The notes: generated from the sequence alone by a model not told the origin. Shown: positions 7,940-17,619, counted from the stretch's first letter. The stretch: DNA of 64,000 nt from Acinetobacter defluvii (GCF_001704615.3 NZ_CP029397.2:1612001-1676000); one strand, 5' to 3'. Translations and numbers: made by a program.

Positions 7940-8809
7940 ATGAACAAATTGTTTGGTGTTTTACTCAGTGCATCAGTACTTTCTCTTGCAGCTTGTGGTA
8001 AACAAGAAGCACCTAAAACTGAAACGACATCTGGTGATGCAAAAGAACAGACTGTTGTTATGGCATCAACGGGTTCAGATGCAGACATCTGGCGCTATAT
8101 CGCAACTTTACCAGAAACCAAACAAGCAGGGATTAAGCTCGAAGTTAAAAACTTTACTGACTATGTGTCGATGAACACTGCTGTTGCGAATAAAGAAATT
8201 GACATTAATGCATTCCAATCTTATGCATATCTAGTTGCATTTAACGATTCAAACAAAGATAAAATCGCACCTATTTCAACTACATATTTGGAGCCAATGG
8301 GCATTTACTCAAGCAAAGTGAAAAAAGTTGAAGAGTTTGCACAAGGCGCAACAATTGCGATTCCAAATGATGGTGCAAATGAGTCACGGGCATTATTGTT
8401 GTTACAATCGGCAGGTTTAGTGAAATTAAAAGCGGATTTTGATAATGTCAAAGGCACACCTGCTGACATCATTGAAAATAGCAAAAAAATCGTGATTAAA
8501 CCGATTCAAATGGCAACTGCTGTACGTGCAAAAGATGAAGTAGATGCCATTGTTTTAGGAAACACTTTGGCAATGGAAGGTGGTTTGAATGTATTAAAAG
8601 ATTCAATTTACTATGAACCAATCGACCAAAGCACTAAAATGAACGTGAATGTTCTTGCAGTTGCTGAATCACGTAAAGATGATCCAGTCTTGAAAAAAGT
8701 CGGTGAACTTTACCATGTTGCTGCGGTAGGTAAATATGTGCAAGAGCATTTTGGTGGCACTAAAGTAGATGTAAACAAACCTGTTAGCTATTTGACAGAA
8801 AACAAATAA
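7940..8809 (+). CDS. metQ: MetQ, methionine-binding lipoprotein of the ABC importer
   Basis: A 289-residue substrate-binding lipoprotein of the NlpA family. A signal peptide ends at LAAC, making Cys19 the lipidated residue, followed by a Thr/Lys-rich linker to about 40. The mature domain has the NlpA/MetQ landmarks: NAFQSYAYL (about 94-102), IAIPNDGANESRALLLL (about 143-159) and a late IVLGNTLA segment. It binds methionine, usually both D and L forms, outside the inner membrane and delivers it to MetNI. AGGA stands nine bases before the ATG. An intrinsic terminator separates it from metN, so it can be made in excess over the membrane complex. Confidence 0.92.
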   Translation: MNKLFGVLLSASVLSLAACGKQEAPKTETTSGDAKEQTVVMASTGSDADIWRYIATLPETKQAGIKLEVKNFTDYVSMNTAVANKEIDINAFQSYAYLVAFNDSNKDKIAPISTTYLEPMGIYSSKVKKVEEFAQGATIAIPNDGANESRALLLLQSAGLVKLKADFDNVKGTPADIIENSKKIVIKPIQMATAVRAKDEVDAIVLGNTLAMEGGLNVLKDSIYYEPIDQSTKMNVNVLAVAESRKDDPVLKKVGELYHVAAVGKYVQEHFGGTKVDVNKPVSYLTENK

Positions 8810-8830
8810 CATCTATTCGGATGTCCATGA

Positions 8831-8859
8831 AACAGGCAAAATGATTTTGCCTGTTTTTT
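8831..8859 (+). terminator. Intrinsic terminator between metQ and metN
   Basis: Perfect 11-base stem (8831-8841 with 8845-8855, core CAGGCAAAA), three-base loop TGA, then six T. It is a strong textbook terminator placed inside what looks like a single transport operon. Confidence 0.9.
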
Positions 8860-8873
8860 CATTTTTGTATAGT
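8845..8873 (+). promoter_or_regulatory. Possible metN promoter
   Basis: TATAGT at 8868-8873 with TTTTGC 17 bases upstream (8845-8850). Initiation would fall near 8880, giving an almost leaderless metN message, consistent with the absence of a Shine-Dalgarno before the ATG at 8884. The -35 match is poor. Confidence 0.35.
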
Positions 8874-8883
8874 TTTTGACAAC

Positions 8884-9909
8884 ATGATCGAATTTAAAAA
8901 TATCTCAAAGCATTATGATCTCAAAGGTCAAACCGTGCGCGCCTTGGATGACATTAATTTACAGATTCCAAATGGCAGTATTTTTGGCATTATTGGTTAT
9001 AGTGGTGCAGGAAAAAGTACCCTTATCCGCATGATCAATCTCTTGGAACGTCCAACCCAAGGGCAAGTGATCATTAATGACCAAGATTTCACTGCATTAG
9101 ATGCACGCACATTACGTCAAGAACGTGCAAATATTGGTATGATTTTTCAGCATTTTAATTTACTTGAAACGAAAAGCGTTGCTGCAAATATTGAAATGCC
9201 AATGAAGCTATTAGGTTATTCTAAGGCTGAACGTGAAAAACGTTTAAATGAATTGCTTGAGTTTATTGACCTCAAACATAAAAAGGATGCTTTTCCTGAT
9301 GAATTGTCAGGGGGACAAAAACAACGTGTAGGCATCGCACGTGCCTTAGCCAATCATCCCAAAATTTTACTTTGTGATGAAGCGACTTCTGCACTTGATC
9401 CACAAACCACCAAATCCGTACTTGCTTTATTGAAAAAAATCAATAAAGAACAAGGTATTACTATTGTGATGGTGACGCATGAAATGGATGTAATTGAGTC
9501 GATCTGTGACTATGTTGCTGTGATGGAGTTTGGTAAAGTCATTGAAACAGGTTCAACGCTAGATATTTTCAGCCGTCCTAAGCAAGCCACGACACGTAAT
9601 TTCATTCAAACTGTTTTACAGCAGCAATTGCCTGTGAATATCTTGAATAATCTCGAAAATAAAAATCATAACAGTATTTATAACCTACAATTTTTAGGTA
9701 CTTCTGCACAAGAAACAGTGATTCAAAAATTGATTCAGCAGTTTGATATTCGTTTAAATATTGTATTTGCCAATATGACCGAAATTAATGGTGCGGTGAT
9801 TGGACAAATGTTCGTGCAGTTGCTTGGTGATCCGATTGTGATCCAACAAGCAGTACAATTTCTTGCTTTACAAGGTGTTAAAGTATCGCAGTCAGGAGTT
9901 GCAGAATGA
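8884..9909 (+). CDS. metN: MetN, methionine ABC transporter ATPase
   Basis: A 341-residue ABC ATPase. Walker A is GYSGAGKST (38-46), the Q-loop lies in IFQHFNLL, the ABC signature is LSGGQKQR and Walker B is ILLCDEATSALD. The last 75 or so residues form the NIL domain that binds methionine and feedback-inhibits the transporter in the MetNI family. It overlaps metI by four bases, so the two are coupled. It hydrolyses ATP on the cytoplasmic face to drive uptake. Length fits E. coli MetN (343). No Shine-Dalgarno is visible at the start. Confidence 0.94.
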   Translation: MIEFKNISKHYDLKGQTVRALDDINLQIPNGSIFGIIGYSGAGKSTLIRMINLLERPTQGQVIINDQDFTALDARTLRQERANIGMIFQHFNLLETKSVAANIEMPMKLLGYSKAEREKRLNELLEFIDLKHKKDAFPDELSGGQKQRVGIARALANHPKILLCDEATSALDPQTTKSVLALLKKINKEQGITIVMVTHEMDVIESICDYVAVMEFGKVIETGSTLDIFSRPKQATTRNFIQTVLQQQLPVNILNNLENKNHNSIYNLQFLGTSAQETVIQKLIQQFDIRLNIVFANMTEINGAVIGQMFVQLLGDPIVIQQAVQFLALQGVKVSQSGVAE

Positions 9910-10607
9910 GAGATTTGATCGTTCATTGGCTCACTGAGGTCACTGCACCATATTGGCAAAGTTCATTGTCCATCGACCAATTTGTCACTGCCATGCAAGA
10001 AACCATGCATATGGTATTTTTTGCGATGTTATTTGGCGGTATTTGGGGCTTTATTCAGGCTATTATTTTATTGGTGACGCGTCCAAATGGAATTTTGCAA
10101 AATAAAGTGATTTATCACGTGCTAAATCCAATTGTAAATGCCTTACGTTCCCTGCCTTTTATCATTTTGTTGATTGCGGTTATTCCCCTCACTAAGCTGA
10201 TTGTAGGAACATCTATCGGCACTTGGGCTGCTATCGTACCATTGACGATTTACGTAGGTCCTTATATTGGGCGTTTGGTTGAAACTTCACTTTTAGAGGT
10301 GAATGAAGGTATTATTGAGTCAGCTCAGGCGATGGGTGCATCACCGTGGCAAATTATTTTTAAATTCATCATTCCTGAAGCACGTAGCTCATTGATTTTA
10401 AATTTAACCACTGCCACGATTAGCTTAATTGGTGCTACAGCGATGGCTGGTGCAGTTGGTGCAGGTGGTATTGGTGACTTAGCGATTTCTTATGGTTATC
10501 AACGCTTTGATACCAGCGTAGTGATTCTAACCGTGATCGTCTTATTGATCTTAGTACAACTGGTACAAAGCTTAGGGGATTGGTTATCTAAGTTAAGATC
10601 GTCTTGA
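9906..10607 (+). CDS. metI: MetI, methionine ABC transporter permease
   Basis: A 233-residue inner-membrane permease with about five transmembrane helices. The EAA coupling loop is visible as SAQAMGASPWQIIFKFIIPEA (about 138-158), which docks on MetN. The family sequence NALRSLPFIILL lies in the third helix region. It starts within the last codons of metN (ATGA overlap). Together with MetN and MetQ it completes a D/L-methionine importer. Confidence 0.93.
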   Translation: MRDLIVHWLTEVTAPYWQSSLSIDQFVTAMQETMHMVFFAMLFGGIWGFIQAIILLVTRPNGILQNKVIYHVLNPIVNALRSLPFIILLIAVIPLTKLIVGTSIGTWAAIVPLTIYVGPYIGRLVETSLLEVNEGIIESAQAMGASPWQIIFKFIIPEARSSLILNLTTATISLIGATAMAGAVGAGGIGDLAISYGYQRFDTSVVILTVIVLLILVQLVQSLGDWLSKLRSS

Positions 10608-10627
10608 TTATCTACAATAAAAAGATT

Positions 10628-10656
10628 AAAACCAGTGCTGTGTTTACTGGTTTTTA
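10628..10656 (+). terminator. Intrinsic terminator after metI
   Basis: Stem AAAACCAGT (10629-10637) with ACTGGTTTT (10647-10655), followed by TTA; 21 bases beyond the metI stop. Confidence 0.85.
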
Positions 10657-10704
10657 TTCAAATTTTGAATACTGATATTCACTAGCCCTGAATTATTTTG
10701 ACCA

Positions 10705-10740
10705 TAAAAAAACCTGCATCGATTGGGTTAGATGCAGGTA
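10705..10740 (-). terminator. Intrinsic terminator for the copA-cueR transcript
   Basis: Nine-base perfect stem (10712-10720 with 10731-10739, ACCTGCATC) followed on the minus strand by six T (10706-10711). It lies about 165 bases past the cueR stop, leaving an untranslated tail in which I see no gene. Confidence 0.85.
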
Positions 10741-10903
10741 TAAACTTTAAAATCACATAGTATTATAATATCATTAACATAATGAGTTTAAAACACATGG
10801 TGAGAAATAATTGCAAAATAAATCAAATTAGTTTGGATTACTTTGCATTATCCATCAATTTTAGGAAAGTGAGATATGTTATTAAAGGCAAAAAACAATA
10901 AAC

Positions 10904-11308
10904 TTAACTCTCTTCCACAACACCCAACTCAATATTTTTTAAAATCGCACAATCAGCTTGTTCATTTCCAAAGCAATGATTGGCTGAATGTTGCAATAAA
11001 TTTACCATTGCTTGTAATTGTGCAATTTTATCATTCAAGACTTGAATGTGCTGTAAGGTCAGTTGTTTGACTTCGGCACTTTGCCGTTCGGTGTTTTTCC
11101 ACAAAGACAACAACTCTTTCATCTGCTCAGAAGAAAAACCCAAATCACGAGCATGTCGAATAAAATTTAGAGTTTTTAAATCTTGATCTGAATAAACCCG
11201 ATAGCCTGAACTCGCACGTTTTGCCGCATCTAATAAGCCAATTTTCTCATAATAACGAATCATTTTACTAGAAATGCCAGACTGCTTAGACACTTGACCG
11301 ATATTCAT
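10904..11308 (-). CDS. cueR: CueR, copper-responsive MerR-family activator
   Basis: A 134-residue MerR protein. MNIGQVSKQSGISSKMIRYYEKIGLL is the N-terminal winged helix region, and the C-terminal metal loop is C-FGNEQAD-C, a C-x7-C spacing like the Cu(I) site of CueR. The ATG at 11308 is chosen because AGGAG stands seven to eight bases upstream; a longer reading would include that site. It lies 64 bases downstream of copA on the same strand, so regulator and pump are one transcription unit. It should activate the 19-base-spacer promoter at 13880-13910. Confidence 0.92.
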   Translation of the reverse strand: MNIGQVSKQSGISSKMIRYYEKIGLLDAAKRASSGYRVYSDQDLKTLNFIRHARDLGFSSEQMKELLSLWKNTERQSAEVKQLTLQHIQVLNDKIAQLQAMVNLLQHSANHCFGNEQADCAILKNIELGVVEES

Positions 11309-11372
11309 CTTCAGCTCCTGATAAATTCCCAAGGTTTAAATCAAACGACTTAAACCCTGAAAATACGACTTT

Positions 11373-13850
11373 TTATGCATCAAATTTGAGTGCATGAAAA
11401 TATTTTAAACGTAAAGCATTACCCAAAACAAATACTGAAGACAACGCCATCGCCCCTGCTGCAAAGATCGGTGACAGCAAAATACCAAAGCTTGGATATA
11501 AAATCCCTGCCGCAATCGGAATCAACGCAATATTGTAAATAAATGCCCAAAATAGATTTTGGTGAATATTGCGAATTGTGGCTTTACTCAGCGCAATAGC
11601 ATTCGGTATGCCTTGCATACTCCCTGACATCAAGACCACTTCAGCAGCTTCCATCGCAACATCAGTTCCTGTACCAATCGCAATACCAACATCTGCTTGT
11701 GCCAAGGCAGGCGCATCATTGATGCCATCCCCAACAAATGCCACACGACCATATTTTTGCTGTAATTGTTTGACCACATCGACTTTGCCATCAGGTAAAA
11801 CTTCAGCTTCGACTTGGTCAATTTTTAACTTTTTGGCAATGGCTTGTGCAGTATGGCGATTATCACCTGTGATCATTGCCACTTTTAAACCAAGTTGGTG
11901 TAAAGCCTCAATCGCAGCATAAGTGGACTCTTTAATGGGATCAGCAACAGCAACAATAGCTGCAAGCTTTTGCCCAATCGCCACATAAATCGGGGTTTTT
12001 CCTTCATTTCCTAATCGTGCGGCTTCGGCTTCAAATGCACTGACATTTACACCAATCTCGTACATATATCGGTCAGCTCCGATTTGTACCGCTTGCCCTT
12101 CAACTTCAGCTTGAATCCCTGAACCCGTCACGGAGTCAAAAGCAGTCACAGGCAAGAAACTGATATTTTCTTGTTGCGCTGCTTCTACAATCGCCAATGC
12201 AATCGGATGTTCAGATTTGGCTTCAACCGATGCAACAATCTGCAAAACGTGCTCACGTTGAAAACCGTCTAAGACCTGAAAATCAGTTAATGTCGGTTTT
12301 CCTTCAGTTAATGTGCCTGTTTTATCAACGGCAACCACTTGTACATCTTGCAAAAGTTGTAATGCTTCACCTTTACGAAACAAGATGCCCATTTCTGCAC
12401 CACGACCTGTACCGACCATGATAGAGGTTGGTGTGGCTAAGCCCATTGCACACGGACAAGCGATAATCAATACCGCAACAGCATTTACCAAACCAAAAGT
12501 CAACGCAGGATCTGGACCAAAAAACAACCAAACCAAGAAAGTGAGAAGTGCTAAGCCCATTACCACAGGAACAAACCACATGGTGACTTTATCCACCACA
12601 GCCTGAATCGGTAATTTTGAACCTTGTGCTTGCTCAACCATGCGAATAATTTGTGCCAAAACAGATGATTCACCTATTGCAGTCGCACGAATATTCAAAG
12701 TGCCATTTTGGTTGATTGTGCCACCGACAACTGATTGACCTATCACTTTTTCAACAGGAATCGGCTCGCCTGTAATCATAGATTCATCAATATAACTATG
12801 TCCTTCGACCACTTCACCATCCACAGGCACACGTTCACCTGGACGAATTTCAACAATGCTATCACTGGTTACATTGGAAATTGGGACTTCCAAAATCTGT
12901 CCATTTTGATGAATACGTGCCGTTTTAGGCTGCATACCGATAAGATGTTGTATCGCCTCAGAAGTACGTCCTTTGGCTTTGGCTTCGAAATAACGTCCTA
13001 ACAAAATTAAACTAACAATCACGGCAGCCGCTTCATAATAGACATTGACTGTACCTTTGGGTAACACATGCGGTAAAAAGGTTGCCACTAATGAAAAGCT
13101 ATAGGCTGCAAACGTTCCAACCGCCACCAACGAGTTCATATCAGGTGCAAAGCGTAGTAGTGCAGGAATACCTTTTTGATAAAATCTGCGCCCTGGGAAG
13201 ATCAACACTAAGGTTGTCAGTACAAATTGAATTAACCAGCTTTGTTGTTGTCCAATATTGTGCATGACCCACATATGAAATGCGGGAATCATGTGCGAAC
13301 CCATTTCCAATATAAAAACAGGCAAAGCCAAAACCAGAGAAATGATTAAATCTCGTTTTAACTCTTGTAATTCATTGGCTTTTTTATCTTGTTGTTCCGT
13401 TTTATTGTCTGAAACAATTTTGGCATCGTAGCCTGCTTTTTTTACAGCTTGAATCAAGCTTTCACTGCTCACACTCGCATCTGCTTGAATCCATGCTTGT
13501 TCAGTGGCTAAGTTCACGTTGGCTTGTTGTACACCTTCGACTTTTTTAAGTGCTTTTTCCACACGTGCTACACAAGATGCACAGGTCATCCCTTCAATTG
13601 CCAGCTCAATAGCAGGAGCTACTACCACATCATAACCAGCCCGCTCTACAGCTTTAATTAACTGAAGACGATCCAAAGGCTGAGCTGAGCTGATAACTGC
13701 TTTTTCAGTCGCAAGATTGACATTTGCATGATCCACGCCTTCAACTTTTTTAAGCGCTTTCTCAACACGTCCTACACATGAGGCACAGGTCATTCCCTCA
13801 ATGATCAAAGTTTCTTGGTATGTTACTGCATTTTTTTGTTGTGAGCTCAT
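11373..13850 (-). CDS. copA: CopA, Cu(I)-translocating P-type ATPase
   Basis: An 825-residue P1B-type ATPase. Two N-terminal heavy-metal-associated domains each carry GMTCASC (Cys22/Cys25 and Cys90/Cys93). The transmembrane metal site is CPC within [12 protein letters not shown], the phosphorylation loop is DKTGTLT, the actuator motif TGEP and the hinge [10 protein letters not shown] are present, and SEHPIA is the HP motif of P1B ATPases. It exports cuprous ion from the cytoplasm at the expense of ATP. A promoter with CueR-type geometry lies immediately upstream and cueR follows it. All catalytic motifs look intact. Confidence 0.96.
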   Translation of the reverse strand: MSSQQKNAVTYQETLIIEGMTCASCVGRVEKALKKVEGVDHANVNLATEKAVISSAQPLDRLQLIKAVERAGYDVVVAPAIELAIEGMTCASCVARVEKALKKVEGVQQANVNLATEQAWIQADASVSSESLIQAVKKAGYDAKIVSDNKTEQQDKKANELQELKRDLIISLVLALPVFILEMGSHMIPAFHMWVMHNIGQQQSWLIQFVLTTLVLIFPGRRFYQKGIPALLRFAPDMNSLVAVGTFAAYSFSLVATFLPHVLPKGTVNVYYEAAAVIVSLILLGRYFEAKAKGRTSEAIQHLIGMQPKTARIHQNGQILEVPISNVTSDSIVEIRPGERVPVDGEVVEGHSYIDESMITGEPIPVEKVIGQSVVGGTINQNGTLNIRATAIGESSVLAQIIRMVEQAQGSKLPIQAVVDKVTMWFVPVVMGLALLTFLVWLFFGPDPALTFGLVNAVAVLIIACPCAMGLATPTSIMVGTGRGAEMGILFRKGEALQLLQDVQVVAVDKTGTLTEGKPTLTDFQVLDGFQREHVLQIVASVEAKSEHPIALAIVEAAQQENISFLPVTAFDSVTGSGIQAEVEGQAVQIGADRYMYEIGVNVSAFEAEAARLGNEGKTPIYVAIGQKLAAIVAVADPIKESTYAAIEALHQLGLKVAMITGDNRHTAQAIAKKLKIDQVEAEVLPDGKVDVVKQLQQKYGRVAFVGDGINDAPALAQADVGIAIGTGTDVAMEAAEVVLMSGSMQGIPNAIALSKATIRNIHQNLFWAFIYNIALIPIAAGILYPSFGILLSPIFAAGAMALSSVFVLGNALRLKYFHALKFDA

Positions 13851-13879
13851 ATTGACCTCCCATTTAAGATTCTGTCTTA

Positions 13880-13910
13880 AGCATACAGATTGACATCATG
13901 GTAAGGTCAA
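13880..13910 (-). promoter_or_regulatory. CueR-type promoter of copA
   Basis: Minus-strand -35 TTGACC (13905-13910), -10 TATGCT (13880-13885), spacer exactly 19 bases. The start sequence ACCTT of the spacer region matches MerR/CueR operator half-sites; the dyad is imperfect. It lies about 30 bases before the copA start. Confidence 0.82.
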
Positions 13911-13995
13911 GTGATTTTTTAAGATAAATTTAAATTCTCAATCATGCATCATTTATCACTATAAATAATGCACTTACATACTATCCTCGTTTAAT

Positions 13996-14589
13996 TTAAA
14001 TATTCTGTAAGCTATTTTCAACAAAGTGCAGATGATCCACGCCCCAAAACATTTCATCTTTAACAAACCAGGTCGGTGCACCAAAAACACCACGACTAAC
14101 GGCTTCTTCTGTTAAAAATTTCAACTCATTTTTAACTTTTTCATCACTCAGCCAAGCTTCCACTTGGTCTTTATCCAAGCCAACACTTTCAGCAACTTGA
14201 AGCAATTCAGTTAACGCATTTAAATCTTTAGGATCATGAAACATCGCATCAAAAACACCTGTGAGAACTTTTAAAAACTGTTCAGGCTGAAAAAGTTGAG
14301 TAGCGGTAATTAAACGCATTGCATTTAAAGTATTGATCGGGAAGTTAGGGTTCATTTTTACAGGAATATTCCACAATTTTGCCCAACGTTTCAAATCGGT
14401 CATAGAGTATTGAGCTTTTGCAGGGACAGCCATCGGACTATTATTTCCAGTCGCTTTAAAAACAGCACCTAACAAAATCGGTTTCCATATAATTTCTGCT
14501 TGATATTTTTCAGCAATTTTTTGAATTTGATGAAATCCCACATAACTATATGGACTACCAACATCAAAATAAAACTCAATAATATTCAT
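13996..14589 (-). CDS. 2-hydroxychromene-2-carboxylate isomerase-like / DsbA-fold oxidoreductase
   Basis: A 197-residue protein of the DsbA-like thioredoxin superfamily. It opens with FYFDVGSPYSYVG (6-18), where the Ser that replaces the thioredoxin Cys pair matches HCCA isomerases and kappa-class glutathione transferases. VSRGVFGAPTWFV near the C-terminus holds the cis-Pro turn of the fold. HCCA isomerases use glutathione in naphthalene breakdown, but many homologues act elsewhere, so the substrate is unknown. It follows the SDR gene (83-base gap) on the same strand; both are probably controlled by the divergent TetR regulator. Confidence 0.82.
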   Translation of the reverse strand: MNIIEFYFDVGSPYSYVGFHQIQKIAEKYQAEIIWKPILLGAVFKATGNNSPMAVPAKAQYSMTDLKRWAKLWNIPVKMNPNFPINTLNAMRLITATQLFQPEQFLKVLTGVFDAMFHDPKDLNALTELLQVAESVGLDKDQVEAWLSDEKVKNELKFLTEEAVSRGVFGAPTWFVKDEMFWGVDHLHFVENSLQNI

Positions 14590-14672
14590 GTCCGATTCCT
14601 TTTTTGTTTAACTTACTTTTTGTTGGTTGCAAACTTATTTAAATTAATGGCTTAAATCATAAGCAATATTAA

Positions 14673-15425
14673 TCACCATTTCTCCATCCAAGGGCGCAAA
14701 TCCAATTCATGCGTCCAAGCATCTCTTGGTTGCTGTGCCACATGCCAATAATTTTCAGCAATATGGTCAGGGTTTAAAATACCATCTTGCTCTTTTTCTG
14801 CATAAAGTTCTGGAAAATTAGTTTGAATAAATTCTGTATCAATTGCACCATCTACAACGATATGTGCTACATGAATATTTTGTGGTGCTAACTCACGTGC
14901 CATGCTTTGTGCCAATGCACGCAAAGCATGCTTTGCTCCTGCAAATGCAGCAAAATAGGCAGAACCACGCATTCCTGCTGTTGCGCCTGTAAAAATAATC
15001 GTTCCTTGTTGGCGAGTAACCATACGTTTTGCAACTTCCCTACCCACTAAGAATGCCGCAAAACACGCCATTTCCCAAATCTTAAAATATTTACGTGCAG
15101 TTTCATCTAAAATACTACAGGGTACATTTGCACCAATATTAAAAATGAGCACATCAATTGCACCGATATTATTTTCGATATGTTCAATCAACTCAATGAC
15201 GTGTTGTTCTTTACGTGCATCAGAAGAAAAACCATAAGCTTCACCTCCTTGTTGTTGAATTTCTTCAATTAAAGGCTGTAATTTATCGGCATTACGGCGT
15301 GTCATACAAGTGATATATCCGCCTTGAGCAAAGCGTTTGGCAATTGCTCCACCTGTTGCCTCCCCCGCACCAATGACCAATGCGACTTTCTTTTGTGTCT
15401 GAGTTTTATGCACTATTTCACCCAT
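14673..15425 (-). CDS. Atypical short-chain dehydrogenase/reductase
   Basis: A 250-residue SDR. The nucleotide-binding turn is IGAGEATGG (18-26), a variant of TGxxxGxG with the middle Gly replaced. The catalytic region reads TGATAGMRGSAYFAAFAGAKHAL (146-168); Lys165 is kept, but the Tyr four residues before it is Phe161 and the catalytic Ser position is Ala148. NIG at about 96-98 corresponds to the NAG motif. Either the enzyme uses other residues (Tyr157 or Thr149) or it does not catalyse standard hydride transfer. AAGGAAG precedes the ATG. It heads a leftward pair with the DsbA-fold gene and faces a TetR regulator across 102 bases. Confidence 0.8.
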   Translation of the reverse strand: MGEIVHKTQTQKKVALVIGAGEATGGAIAKRFAQGGYITCMTRRNADKLQPLIEEIQQQGGEAYGFSSDARKEQHVIELIEHIENNIGAIDVLIFNIGANVPCSILDETARKYFKIWEMACFAAFLVGREVAKRMVTRQQGTIIFTGATAGMRGSAYFAAFAGAKHALRALAQSMARELAPQNIHVAHIVVDGAIDTEFIQTNFPELYAEKEQDGILNPDHIAENYWHVAQQPRDAWTHELDLRPWMEKW

Positions 15426-15454
15426 TTATTCTTCCTTTTTCGCATTTCATACGA

Positions 15455-15466
15455 TAACGATCGTTA
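15455..15466. promoter_or_regulatory. Probable TetR operator between SDR and TetR genes
   Basis: Perfect 12-base palindrome TAACGATCGTTA. A second copy of the half-site (ATAACGATC) follows at about 15468-15478, inside another dyad TATAAC...GTTATA. Central placement between divergent genes supports an operator for the TetR protein. Confidence 0.6.
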
Positions 15467-15527
15467 CTATAACGATCACTATGTTATAGTTTTTAAACAG
15501 CGTCAAGAAAAATATAGGAGATTTCGT

Positions 15528-16109
15528 ATGCGCTATAAAGCAGATTATAAACAACAAAAAAGACAAGAATTGCTCGCAATCTCTGGACAGGTTGCAAAGA
15601 AACATGGCTTTCAAACCACAGGTGTAGACAGCTTTATGAAGGCTGCTGGTGTGACCAGTGGTGCTTTTTATTCGCATTTTTCTTCTAAAAATGAACTCTT
15701 TAAAGCATTGCTAGAAAATGAATTACAACGTAGTGTACACTTATGGCAAAAAAATCCACATGATGAACTTGCAGCGTGGGTTGATTTTGAGCTTGAGCGT
15801 TATTTATCGGAACAACACTTAAATCATCCTGATCAAGGTTGTATTTTACCTACTCTTGCCACTGAAGTTGCCCGTGCTGACAATGAAATCAAACTTGCTT
15901 ATCAACAAGAACTCATACGAGGCTATCAGCTTTTTGAACAACATTTAGGTGATGCACAGTTGGCTTGGGGTTTTATGACGCAATTAGTAGGGGCAATTTT
16001 ATTAGCAAGAAGCATGTTGGATGATAACATCCGAAGATCTATTTTAGAATCAAGTAAATACTTTATTCATACCGCACTAAAACAACATCAACCTCAAAAT
16101 GAGTTTTAA
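15528..16109 (+). CDS. TetR/AcrR-family transcriptional regulator
   Basis: A 193-residue regulator. The N-terminal helix-turn-helix is seen in GVDSFMKAAGVTSGAFYSHFSSKNELF (about 32-58), followed by an all-helical ligand domain. The ATG at 15528 is supported by AGGAG at 15516-15520. Residues QGCILPTLATEVARAD are like a TetR subgroup that responds to hydrophobic or electrophilic compounds. It is divergent from the SDR/isomerase pair and probably represses both them and itself through the palindromes between. The ligand is unknown. Confidence 0.9.
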   Translation: MRYKADYKQQKRQELLAISGQVAKKHGFQTTGVDSFMKAAGVTSGAFYSHFSSKNELFKALLENELQRSVHLWQKNPHDELAAWVDFELERYLSEQHLNHPDQGCILPTLATEVARADNEIKLAYQQELIRGYQLFEQHLGDAQLAWGFMTQLVGAILLARSMLDDNIRRSILESSKYFIHTALKQHQPQNEF

Positions 16110-16259
16110 ACTCAAAGTCCAACCACATGAAATATATTTCTAAATATCGATTAAATTGGTGTGTTTTTTGTGTTTTATCTATCCATTTCCCTGTAATAGC
16201 TTTTATTTTTTCCTACACTTTTGCTACAGTATTTTTAAATTTCTCTATGATAACAACGC

Positions 16260-16985
16260 ATGACAAATAGCAACTTTCCGAAAACCATTTATGCAATTCA
16301 ACATTTAGCATTTGAAGACTTAGGCAGCCTTGAAGATATTTTTTATCAACTCGGTTATCGTGTACGTTATTTTGAAGCAGGCGTTGATGATCTAAAAAAA
16401 GCCTTTGCACATGAGGGTTTACTGATCATTTTAGGTGGTCCTATTGGCGTTTATGAAACCGAGGATTATCCTTTTTTAAAAGATGAAATTGCGTATTTAA
16501 AACAACGGCTTCAACAAAAACGTCCAACAGTTGGAATTTGTTTAGGTGCCCAATTGATGGCGCATGCTTTGGGTGCAAAAGTTTATGCAGGACCTCAAAA
16601 AGAAATCGGCTGGTCTAAATTAGACATAAAGAGTTTAGCTGACAACCCGCTGCTTGCTTTAGAAAATACTGAAGTTTTACATTGGCATGGCGATACCTTT
16701 GATTTACCAGAAAATGCTGAATTGCTCGCGAGTTCTGAGCTTTATCCTAACCAAGCTTTCCGTATTGGGTCACAGCTTTTAGCTTTACAGTTTCATCTTG
16801 AAGTTGCAGCCGAGAGTTTAGAAAAATGGTTAATTGGACATACGTGTGAGTTACGCAACGCTGGATTCAATATTTCTGCTTTACGTGCGGATAATCAAAA
16901 ATTTGCAGTATCCTTAGAACCGAAAGCACAGGACATTTTTCAGCAATATTTGCAACAATTACAGCAAGATTCAAAGTTACAGTAA
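16260..16985 (+). CDS. Class I glutamine amidotransferase domain protein
   Basis: A 241-residue GATase1 protein related to the GMP synthase glutaminase domain. The triad is visible: Cys94 in GICLGAQL, His179 and Glu181 in QFHLE. GGPIGVY (59-65) is the oxyanion-side strand. There is no synthetase domain, so it would hydrolyse glutamine for an unknown acceptor or act on gamma-glutamyl compounds, as other free-standing members do. No Shine-Dalgarno precedes the ATG, and TATGAT stands only eight bases upstream, so a leaderless message is possible. Monocistronic by its setting. Confidence 0.87.
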   Translation: MTNSNFPKTIYAIQHLAFEDLGSLEDIFYQLGYRVRYFEAGVDDLKKAFAHEGLLIILGGPIGVYETEDYPFLKDEIAYLKQRLQQKRPTVGICLGAQLMAHALGAKVYAGPQKEIGWSKLDIKSLADNPLLALENTEVLHWHGDTFDLPENAELLASSELYPNQAFRIGSQLLALQFHLEVAAESLEKWLIGHTCELRNAGFNISALRADNQKFAVSLEPKAQDIFQQYLQQLQQDSKLQ

Positions 16986-17169
16986 AATAAGTACGATTGC
17001 GCTTTGAGTCAAAGTTGTCAATTAAACTTCACTTCATAGCCATGTTATAATTGTAACTAACTGATAGTATTTATAGAAAATCAAAATAATAGTGTAATAT
17101 TTTTTAAAAGTTAATACGACACTATTATTTTAAAACTCTCATTTTATATAGATCAATAGTCGTTATAGA

Positions 17170-17538
17170 TTATTTCACCACACTGATTTTTCCATAAACA
17201 TCTCTCAGCATCTCAGCAAGTTCTACACATAATTGTACTTCTAAGCCTATTGCTTGATATTTTTCAAAGTTTTTTAAACAACGAAATAACTGATCTGAAA
17301 TTAATTTTCGTTGTTCTAAAGTGCGTCCTGTCATGATGGCTAAACGTACATGAATATAGGCTTGGTTATTATCACCAAAACCTATCAAAAAATCTTGATT
17401 GGCACGAATACGTGTTTTGATATTAAAAGAATGATCAATCAAACCTGTATCAAACAATGCATGATTCAAATCTAACATGAGCGCTTGATGGTCCAGATTT
17501 TTAATATTATCTGAATATTCAACAATCATTTGCGGCAC
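17170..17538 (-). CDS. 5-carboxymethyl-2-hydroxymuconate isomerase-like protein
   Basis: A 122-residue member of the CHMI branch of the tautomerase superfamily. After Met removal the chain starts with Pro, the general base of tautomerases, followed by QMIVEYSDNI as in HpaF/CHMI. IRANQDFLIGFGDNNQAYIHVRLAIMTGR is the family core with the conserved Arg residues. CHMI acts in homoprotocatechuate degradation, but no other gene of that pathway is nearby, so its real substrate is uncertain. It lies 81 bases downstream of the helicase gene on the same strand. Confidence 0.85.
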   Translation of the reverse strand: MPQMIVEYSDNIKNLDHQALMLDLNHALFDTGLIDHSFNIKTRIRANQDFLIGFGDNNQAYIHVRLAIMTGRTLEQRKLISDQLFRCLKNFEKYQAIGLEVQLCVELAEMLRDVYGKISVVK

Positions 17539-17619
17539 AAAAAATTCCTTTTAAAAATCTTATTTGATCAAATTAAAACAATTTAATGTAATATTCAATA
17601 TCTTTTGCAACTTTATAAA

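Noticed and set aside
10876..11070. Plus-strand frame over cueR
   Set aside because: Antisense to cueR, low-complexity translation, no family features.
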